Source of the DNA: Bactericera cockerelli
Lineage: Eukaryota > Arthropoda > Insecta > Hemiptera > Triozidae
Length of the DNA stretch: 64,000 nt
NCBI GenBank assembly: GCA_024516035.1
Contig: CM044965.1
Coordinates: 24,319,665 to 24,383,664 of the forward strand
Direction: 5' to 3'
Shown: one piece after another, positions 54,912-61,039 of the stretch
Numbering within the stretch: position 1 is the stretch's first letter
Layout: the number at the start of each line of letters is the position of its first letter
Made by a program: the position numbers and the translations under genes
The notes under the pieces: generated by a model
Databases searched by the model: none
Seen by the model: only the letters and a program-made list of their open reading frames with translations
Told to the model about the DNA's origin: nothing

Positions 54912-55601
54912 TTATATATCTACGAAATATTTATCCAAACCACAACGATAGCGTCCGGTATCTGATTCTTTATCCAACACAAGGAAACCATGTTTTTCTT
55001 TCCAACAATACTGACATAGCTCTTTAAACTTTTCGAAAGGTAAATCAGAAACGTGATCGAAATAAATATGTTTCAAGTTTAGTGGATCTTGTTGAAAGAT
55101 ACATAGGAAGTTTGCATTATCCCGAATTAATTGTTTACCGATAGCTGAGTAGGTTTGTGCCAAGAGAATGGTATCTACTAAAAAATGTCGACCTTGAGAA
55201 AAATATTGTTTAATATTATTTTGTTTTTCAAACGCAATGTCATCCATTACAAAAACACTATTTTTCTTTGTTTCACATGGTGGAATCACTTCTTCATTGT
55301 TTGTAAACACTTTGTATTCAACTTCTTTGATTCCTTTCAGCACATTCTCCAGAAATCTGTACTTAGGTTGTTGAAATGATTTCGAGTAAATGTAAACATT
55401 TTCAAACCGTAATCCGTGTGGATGTAACAGAAGAGCCAGCAAGAGATTTGTTTTGCCAGATCCGCTTGGACCGACTATTAAAGCTCGAACACTGTTTGGA
55501 AAAAAATCTCCATGTCTTTTTAATTTTGAATGTACATTCATATCGCTCACAAAATCAAAGTTTTCAACATTCAATTTTTGTTTACAATTTACAGTTTTCA
55601 T
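54912..55601 (-). CDS. A32-like DNA-packaging ATPase
   Basis: 229 residues. Walker A is GPSGSGKTN at about residues 44-52 and Walker B is SVFVMDDI at about 114-121. The LAQTYSAIGKQLIRDNAN segment fits sensor/motif III of FtsK/HerA-type packaging ATPases. This enzyme is known to drive genome packaging into the capsid in Polinton- and adenovirus-related lineages. It is divergent from the structural genes, and the start ATG abuts an AT-rich intergenic region with TATATA runs. Length fits the family. Confidence 0.9.
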   Translation of the reverse strand: MKTVNCKQKLNVENFDFVSDMNVHSKLKRHGDFFPNSVRALIVGPSGSGKTNLLLALLLHPHGLRFENVYIYSKSFQQPKYRFLENVLKGIKEVEYKVFTNNEEVIPPCETKKNSVFVMDDIAFEKQNNIKQYFSQGRHFLVDTILLAQTYSAIGKQLIRDNANFLCIFQQDPLNLKHIYFDHVSDLPFEKFKELCQYCWKEKHGFLVLDKESDTGRYRCGLDKYFVDI

Positions 55602-55653
55602 TTTCTATATATATATATAAAGCCTTGTTTTCACAGTAATCACTTTATTATTA
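55602..55653. promoter_or_regulatory. Divergent promoter region between ATPase and structural genes
   Basis: TATATATATATAAAG at 55608-55622 stands 32 bases before the rightward ATG (55654) and could act as its TATA box. On the leftward side it is only a few bases from the ATG at 55601, too close for a normal TATA. Leftward initiation must therefore be elsewhere or give a nearly leaderless mRNA. Confidence 0.45.
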
Positions 55654-56385
55654 ATGGTACGCAGACGAGGAAAAGGTCTTTTAAATACTGTCATTGATAA
55701 ATTACCTTTCGAAGTTCACATCCCATCCTACAGATTCTGTGGACCAGGAACAAAATTAGACCAACGAAAAGATCAAGAAGGAATCAATCCATTGGATTCA
55801 GCCTGCAAAGAACACGATCTCAAGTACGCCAACGAAAACGCTGATCGCACACAAGCCGATCGGGAATTGGAAAATAAGGCCTGGCAAAGAGTATTGTCCA
55901 AAGATTCAAACCTATCGGAAAAAGCTGCTGCCTGGTTTGTCACTAACGCTATGAAGGTAAAAAGAAAAATAGGCGCAGGTCTCCGACGCAAAAAGAAGAA
56001 GACAACAATTACTTTTCGGAAACTATCTAAAGCTGCTACAGAGGGAATGAAGTCTGCTGGTAAAAATGATAACTTAAAAGTGATTAGTAAACATGCTTTG
56101 ATGGCTGCACGCAAAGCTAAACGGGGAAATAGAATAAACAAGAAAATACCGAGAATTCTCAGAATACCCAGGACAATGTCAGGTGGATTTTTACCAGCTG
56201 CTATTCCCATACTTGCCGGTTTAAGTGCTATTGGATCGATTGTCGGTGGCGTAAGTGGTATTGCAAAAGCAATCGCAGATTTTAAGACCGCTAGTTCTTC
56301 GGGTGCTGTCACTCCTATTAAGAGTGGACAAGGATTATACATAAAACCCTACTCAAACTATTTTAACGTTTTGTCAAAAAACTAA
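55654..56385 (+). CDS. PLA2-like minor virion protein with hydrophobic C-terminal segment
   Basis: 243 residues. Residues about 22-75 form a phospholipase A2-like core of the kind found in capsid proteins of small viruses: a Ca-loop-like YRFCGPGT, then DSACKEHDLKY with the catalytic His-Asp pair. In such viruses the domain helps virions leave endosomes. A very basic middle follows (KVKRKIGAGLRRKKKKT). A glycine/alanine hydrophobic segment begins GGFLPAAIPILAGLSAIGSI, reminiscent of adenoviral core/membrane-active peptides. Function is inferred from motifs only. It ends in TAA immediately followed by an out-of-frame ATG. Confidence 0.85.
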   Translation: MVRRRGKGLLNTVIDKLPFEVHIPSYRFCGPGTKLDQRKDQEGINPLDSACKEHDLKYANENADRTQADRELENKAWQRVLSKDSNLSEKAAAWFVTNAMKVKRKIGAGLRRKKKKTTITFRKLSKAATEGMKSAGKNDNLKVISKHALMAARKAKRGNRINKKIPRILRIPRTMSGGFLPAAIPILAGLSAIGSIVGGVSGIAKAIADFKTASSSGAVTPIKSGQGLYIKPYSNYFNVLSKN

Positions 56386-56390
56386 ATGAT

Positions 56391-56762
56391 TTGCCTCGAA
56401 GAGCATTGACAAACAGTGATATTCTGAAAAAGGTTCGTGAAATCAATGTTCCACATTTTCGAGGCATATACAGTTTGGATCTTTTACCACCGAAACCAAG
56501 AAAAAATGAAGTGATGGTTGTTAATCTCGACAGATCAACAGGACCTGGGACTCATTGGATAGCTATGCTGAAGAAAAATAAGCATGCGTTTTATTATGAT
56601 AGTTTTGGCAACTTGCGTCCGCCTGTAGAAATAAGAACTTATCTTGCAGGTTATGAAATTTTCTATAATTATGAGCGACATCAACAATACAGAACAGTCA
56701 ATTGTGGACACTTGTGTTTAAAGTTTATTGTACAAAAAACTATTGAACTGTTTAATAAATAA
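56391..56762 (+). CDS. Adenain-like cysteine protease, start codon unclear
   Basis: The family is the maturation protease of adenoviruses and Polintons. Catalytic His is in GTHWIAML, the acidic residue in YYDSFGN, the Gln/Cys region in QQYRTVNCGHLC. The frame is open from the TAA at 56364 but has no ATG until 56511, inside the domain. Position 56391 is TTG. An ATG at 56386-56388, right after the upstream stop, is in another frame. The start may therefore be lost, non-AUG or reached by frameshift. The domain itself is intact and about 123 residues, short compared with adenoviral proteases. Stop overlaps AATAAA. Confidence 0.85.
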   Translation: MPRRALTNSDILKKVREINVPHFRGIYSLDLLPPKPRKNEVMVVNLDRSTGPGTHWIAMLKKNKHAFYYDSFGNLRPPVEIRTYLAGYEIFYNYERHQQYRTVNCGHLCLKFIVQKTIELFNK

Positions 56763-56777
56763 ATAAAAAATAAAAAA

Positions 56778-57458
56778 ATGTCCAGCAGAATTTTTCATAT
56801 AACTTCTAGACAATCTGAAATTGTGTGTTCAATATTTCCTCCTTTAAAAGTTACATCAGACGCTGTGATTGGTTTAACACAATTCCAAACTTACAATAGT
56901 ATTCCAAACATTGATCAGACAAATAATGTTTTCAGATATCAGGATGATGATAAAAAGTGGACTGACATTGTAATAGACAAAGGAACATATGAATTACTTG
57001 ATATTGAAAATTATTTAAAATCCCAGTTGGGTGAAAATGCATTAGCTATTAAACCCAATGTAAACACTTTGAAATGTACTTTTTGGTGCAAGTATAATGT
57101 TGATTTCAAGGAGTCCTCACTGGCTGATATGCTTGGTCTACCAAAAGAAAATTACGCAGCCCATACTATGTTGACTTCAACAAAAAACTTGGAAATTTCC
57201 AAAATAAATTCTATACAAATTGATGTAAATATAGTTTCTGGTTCCTATCAAGACGGTGTGCCCAGTAATTGTTTGTACAAATGTTTCCTAAATGTACCAC
57301 CAGGTTTCCGGATCACAGAAGTTCCCAATAATGTTATATATTTACCCCTCAATACGGATGAAATCGACAGATTAATTGTGAAGCTTGTTGATGAAAGACA
57401 TAATTTAATAGACTTTCAAGGTGAAGAAATATCGTTAGAATTACATTTGAAAATATGA
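56778..57458 (+). CDS. Penton-like minor capsid protein
   Basis: 226 residues starting MSSRIFHITSRQSEIVCSIF. Features typical of the single-jelly-roll minor capsid protein of Polintons/adintoviruses are the N-terminal IFHITSRQSE, a central TYELLDIENYLKSQL, and the C-terminal VDERHNLIDFQGEEISLELH. This protein is expected at the fivefold vertices. It overlaps the next frame by four bases (ATGA). Confidence 0.85.
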   Translation: MSSRIFHITSRQSEIVCSIFPPLKVTSDAVIGLTQFQTYNSIPNIDQTNNVFRYQDDDKKWTDIVIDKGTYELLDIENYLKSQLGENALAIKPNVNTLKCTFWCKYNVDFKESSLADMLGLPKENYAAHTMLTSTKNLEISKINSIQIDVNIVSGSYQDGVPSNCLYKCFLNVPPGFRITEVPNNVIYLPLNTDEIDRLIVKLVDERHNLIDFQGEEISLELHLKI

Positions 57459-57637
57459 TTGTAATAAAACGGACGAAAAGCAATAAAAAGAAGACACCAT
57501 CTCTACTTAAGATCATTCCATTAAGTGACATACAAGTGAAAAGTAAGAAGAAAAAGAATAAAAGAAAATTAAAAAAACTAACAAAAAAAAGTGTGAAAAT
57601 ATTAAAAAGTTTAGGCTATAGTGTAAAACAAAAATGA
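57455..57637 (+). CDS. Small very basic protein, possible core/DNA-binding
   Basis: 60 residues with about 24 Lys/Arg (NKKKTPSLLK, KSKKKKNKRKLKKLTKKSVK) and a C-terminal LGYSVKQK. The start ATG overlaps the penton stop and its stop overlaps the next ATG, both in ATGA arrangement. A role in genome condensation is inferred from composition and position only. Confidence 0.65.
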   Translation: MIVIKRTKSNKKKTPSLLKIIPLSDIQVKSKKKKNKRKLKKLTKKSVKILKSLGYSVKQK

Positions 57638-58860
57638 ACATGGAAGATAGTATTTTGAATGTGAACAATCGTGTAACTTATGATGAAAATATAATTCGTT
57701 ATGAAACACATTCATACGGTCCATATACCAGTGTCAGTTTGGATGCCACGGATAATATAATTATCAGTATTAACCAAGAGAGTTCATACCTACTTGTAAG
57801 TGAATCGGGAATCTACATTGAAGGAAAAATTGTGAAAGAAGATGGCAGCAACCTAGATGCTAATAAGAACATAAAGTTTGTAAACAATGGACTATGCTTC
57901 CTATTTGATGAGATTCGCTTGGAAATGAATAGTGTTGAAATAGATTGTATTAAAAATGTTGGCATAACATCTACGCTCAAAGCATATCCATCATACTCAA
58001 CTGATGAAATGAAAAAGTATGAGACAGCTGGACAGTCAGTTGAGATTACATCAAGCTATACATTTAGCGGTTATATAAAACTCAAATATCTATTGGGTTT
58101 CGCTGAAAATTATGATAAAATTCTCCTAAACCAACGTCTTGATTTGATTTTAATGAGATCTAAGAGCTCCAAGGATGCTCTTATTTCTACAGGTACAACT
58201 GCTGTAACTGATGCAAAAGTTCAACTAACGAAAGTAGTATGGAAGGTGCCACATGTTCAAGTCAGTGATCCCATTCGTTTAGAGCTACTCTCACAATATA
58301 AAAGAAATGTTCCGATTGATATGAGTTTTAGAAAATGGAATTTAAATTACTATCCAAATTTACCGGCAAGTAAAGAGATTAACTGGACTTTGAAGACAAC
58401 TACGGCCCAAGAAAAAGCTAGATTTATAGTTTTAGGCTTCCAAACAGATCGGGACAACAGCTTGACAAAGGATCCATCAGAATTTGACAGTGTGAAACTT
58501 AAGAATTTAAAAGTCTATCTCAACTCACTGTGTTTCCCCTATGAGTCTCTGAATATTGACTTTGAACAAAAAAAGTACATTCCTCTCTATTTAATGTATT
58601 GTGCTTTCCAAGAGAGTTACTATGGAAAAGTTAGTGAACCCTATCTGAGCTATAAAGATTTTCTAACAAAGGCTCCTATTGTAGTACTTGACTGTTCAAA
58701 ACAGTCTGAGTTGTGGAAACATAGCTCTACAGTAGACATTCGGATTGAATATGAACTAGCTGAGAATGCTCCAAGTAAAACAACTTTATATGCATTAATA
58801 ATTCATGATTCAATTATAAGACTCTACCCACTAACCAACACAATCCAGAAAATAATGTAG
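57634..58860 (+). CDS. Major capsid protein, hexon-like double jelly roll
   Basis: 408 residues. Conserved blocks fit the Polinton/adintovirus major capsid protein: the N-terminal SLDATDNIIISINQESSYLL, IYIEGKIVK, NNGLCFLFDEIRLEMNSVEI, then DCIKNVGITSTLKAYPSYS. The mid part VWKVPHVQVSDPIRLELL and the C-terminal FPYESLNIDFEQKKY also fit. It should form pseudo-hexameric trimers as in the adenovirus lineage (family knowledge). The frame is complete. It is the last gene of the tightly packed rightward block; a 92-bp duplication follows. Confidence 0.88.
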   Translation: MNMEDSILNVNNRVTYDENIIRYETHSYGPYTSVSLDATDNIIISINQESSYLLVSESGIYIEGKIVKEDGSNLDANKNIKFVNNGLCFLFDEIRLEMNSVEIDCIKNVGITSTLKAYPSYSTDEMKKYETAGQSVEITSSYTFSGYIKLKYLLGFAENYDKILLNQRLDLILMRSKSSKDALISTGTTAVTDAKVQLTKVVWKVPHVQVSDPIRLELLSQYKRNVPIDMSFRKWNLNYYPNLPASKEINWTLKTTTAQEKARFIVLGFQTDRDNSLTKDPSEFDSVKLKNLKVYLNSLCFPYESLNIDFEQKKYIPLYLMYCAFQESYYGKVSEPYLSYKDFLTKAPIVVLDCSKQSELWKHSSTVDIRIEYELAENAPSKTTLYALIIHDSIIRLYPLTNTIQKIM

Positions 58861-58871
58861 ACGCGGATATG

Positions 58872-59040
58872 TGAATGCTAATGTAGAGAACAACTTGTTT
58901 ATTGCCTCATTAAAATATATTCGATTTCCTGACTGCTTTGGAATTATGCAAATCAGATTCTGAGAAATGCAAATGTGGAGAACAACTTATTTATTGCCTC
59001 ATTAAAATATATTCGATTTCCTGACTGCTTTGGAATCATT
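58872..59040 (+). repeat. 92-bp tandem duplication after the major capsid gene
   Basis: The unit AACAACTTGTTTATTGCCTC ... TTTCCTGACTGCTTTGGAAT occurs at about 58876-58945 and 58968-59038. Confidence 0.92.
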
Positions 59041-59459
59041 ATGTGCAACCATCGAACCAAACAGGCGAGTAAATGAACTCGAAGGTTAATGAGCATCATT
59101 ACCATACTGGAATCCGAGCTTCATATGAGGAAATACTATTACAACAGATGGCTACACTCCAAGCTTTTTAGTTTAAATAGTTGGACTTGTACATGATCAT
59201 ATTCATTCCAACACAAGAGACGCAGTGAACATTATCACTTTTCTTTAAGTTGGTGAAGTGTTAAACTCTAATTTTTAACCTAACCTTATATAAATATAGA
59301 TACATTTTCTTTTTTATATTGTGAATAATTATTTTGTGAACATTATTGTATTATTTTTTAAGTTATAATTATTTCTTTTAACATTGTTTTTATATATATA
59401 TATACAATTTATTTTTTACAACATTATAATCGTTAAACCCTGCTGTTTTTTAAAAAATA
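59041..59459. other. Non-coding region between capsid and early-type ORFs
   Basis: It contains at 59072-59115 two short motifs (AATGAACTCGAA, ATACTGGAATCC) that are inverse complements of motifs in the same order at 53341-53404. The second half is AT-rich. Probably holds the promoter of the downstream ORFs; TTTAAATAG at about 59173 is the best TATA-like candidate. Confidence 0.45.
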
Positions 59460-59729
59460 ATGAGTGCCACCATAACACTTAAAATTTTAAAAAACCATAG
59501 ACTATTAGAATTATTAGTAAGAAAAGTTTTTAACATTGCTTCGAAAGACATAGTGAAGCCGGAGTCAAATATATTAGTGTTTAAAACCGCTTATAAAATT
59601 GGAAAAGGTAAAATTCTTGAAAAATTGGAACTGGCTGCTGGAGATTTTGAAATTGTCAAAGTGACGTGGACTCAATTGGATGAATGTGAAGAACAAGAAC
59701 TAACTAGACTAATCAACAATAGGAAGTGA
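59460..59729 (+). CDS. Orphan ORF, 89 residues
   Basis: Complete frame with ATG, MSATITLKILKNHRLLELLV ... CEEQELTRLINNRK. Mixed charge, predicted helix-strand pattern, no motif I recognise. Codon use is AT-rich like its neighbours. Position ahead of the polymerase fits an early accessory gene (inference). Confidence 0.5.
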   Translation: MSATITLKILKNHRLLELLVRKVFNIASKDIVKPESNILVFKTAYKIGKGKILEKLELAAGDFEIVKVTWTQLDECEEQELTRLINNRK

Positions 59730-59817
59730 TTGTTGTATCGTGTCCACCATTCAATATCTTCAGCACGCACTCAAATATTCTTTATTTAATGGTATGTTAT
59801 AGATTTTTTTTTTTTAA

Positions 59818-60333
59818 ATGTATATACAATCTTTATATTCATTATCATTAAACAGTATAAGTCATCAACTCTTTCAACAACATGAAGACCTTTTTTATTT
59901 AATTTTTGAGGATGTGCATGAAAAACATGCAGATCGACATTTTTACTCTGTAATAGATACATTTATGACCGAAAAAGGTTATAAAAATAAGATTACAGAA
60001 ACAATTAAACAATTTCAAGTACCTCTAAATATACAAGAAGATATTTTTAAATTTTTTTATAATGATATAGTAAATATTGAGCGTTATGTGCTGGAATTTG
60101 TTCTAGAATATAGTCCAAAATGTGTTCAAGGTGAGCCTTGTCAACATATGAGAATATATTCTTTTGCAGAATCTCTTATACCTCATATTAGTGAAAATAT
60201 AACAATGTTTAATTGTGTTACAACACATGCACAGTATTTTCCAAAAGATTGTGATGATATCATGTGTGATATAATGGAGGAACTTGAAAGAGACGAAATT
60301 GAATTAGCCAACATGTATTCAAAAAAACATTGA
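59818..60333 (+). CDS. Orphan ORF, 171 residues
   Basis: Starts MYIQSLYSLSLNSISHQLFQ. Acidic, mostly helical by composition, with several Cys/His toward the C-terminus (SPKCVQGEPCQHMRIYSF, MFNCVTTHAQYFPKDCDDIM) that could bind metal. No family recognised. The first ATG lies directly after an A/T run; MTEKGYKNKI is a later possible start. Confidence 0.5.
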   Translation: MYIQSLYSLSLNSISHQLFQQHEDLFYLIFEDVHEKHADRHFYSVIDTFMTEKGYKNKITETIKQFQVPLNIQEDIFKFFYNDIVNIERYVLEFVLEYSPKCVQGEPCQHMRIYSFAESLIPHISENITMFNCVTTHAQYFPKDCDDIMCDIMEELERDEIELANMYSKKH

Positions 60334-60442
60334 AAGAGTTGAAAAATTTACATACTGTTTCTTTACCTATTGATTTTTTTTTTTTTTTTTTTTTTGTTTC
60401 TTTTTTATCAATATCCACTCAATTCATCAATTATTTTTACAA

Positions 60443-60838
60443 ATGGATTCCTTGAGAAACATCATTCTATGTGAAATTTGTTTTATATATTTAAAAAATA
60501 ATATTGAATTAATCATAGAAATAATTGATAGGGAATTACGTTTTTATGAAAATTTGAAATATAAAACTAAGACAACAGAAAAAAAAGATGCTTTGTTTTT
60601 AAAAATTGTGCAGAATATTCTTGAATTTGATATACCAAAAACATTAATTCATGAAATACAAAATAAATTAATGGATATTATAATAATAATTACACTTGAA
60701 GGGCATGGAATAGTATATTGTGACAATGTTCGGGAAAAATATGTTGAGACAATTAAACATATTTTGTCACATAATTCATCCAATTTATTTAAAAAATATA
60801 TATTTTCAAATCAAATAAAAAAAATTGAACTTTCCTAA
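60443..60838 (+). CDS. Orphan ORF, 131 residues
   Basis: Starts MDSLRNIILCEICFIYLKNN. Rich in Ile/Leu/Lys and probably all-helical. The arrangement (N-terminal long helices, basic C-terminus) resembles its neighbour at 59818 in general character, but I see no clear sequence similarity. Function unknown. Confidence 0.45.
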   Translation: MDSLRNIILCEICFIYLKNNIELIIEIIDRELRFYENLKYKTKTTEKKDALFLKIVQNILEFDIPKTLIHEIQNKLMDIIIIITLEGHGIVYCDNVREKYVETIKHILSHNSSNLFKKYIFSNQIKKIELS

Positions 60839-61039
60839 ATTGAATATATACATTTGGAAAGAATATAATTGGAATGTTGGACAGATTTAAGATTGAGTGT
60901 AAATAATAATATCATTAATATTGTTTAATATAACTCATTAGTTAATTTTATTGGTATTGATATTATTTTTTAATAAAAAGAATCTTTTTCTCTCTACTGT
61001 CATTCTTCACCTTCTTTTTTTATTTTCTTAAGGTTCAAT

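Noticed and set aside
55773..56342. 189-residue minus-strand ORF
   Set aside because: Shadow of the PLA2-like gene; hydrophobic runs come from reversed lysine codons.
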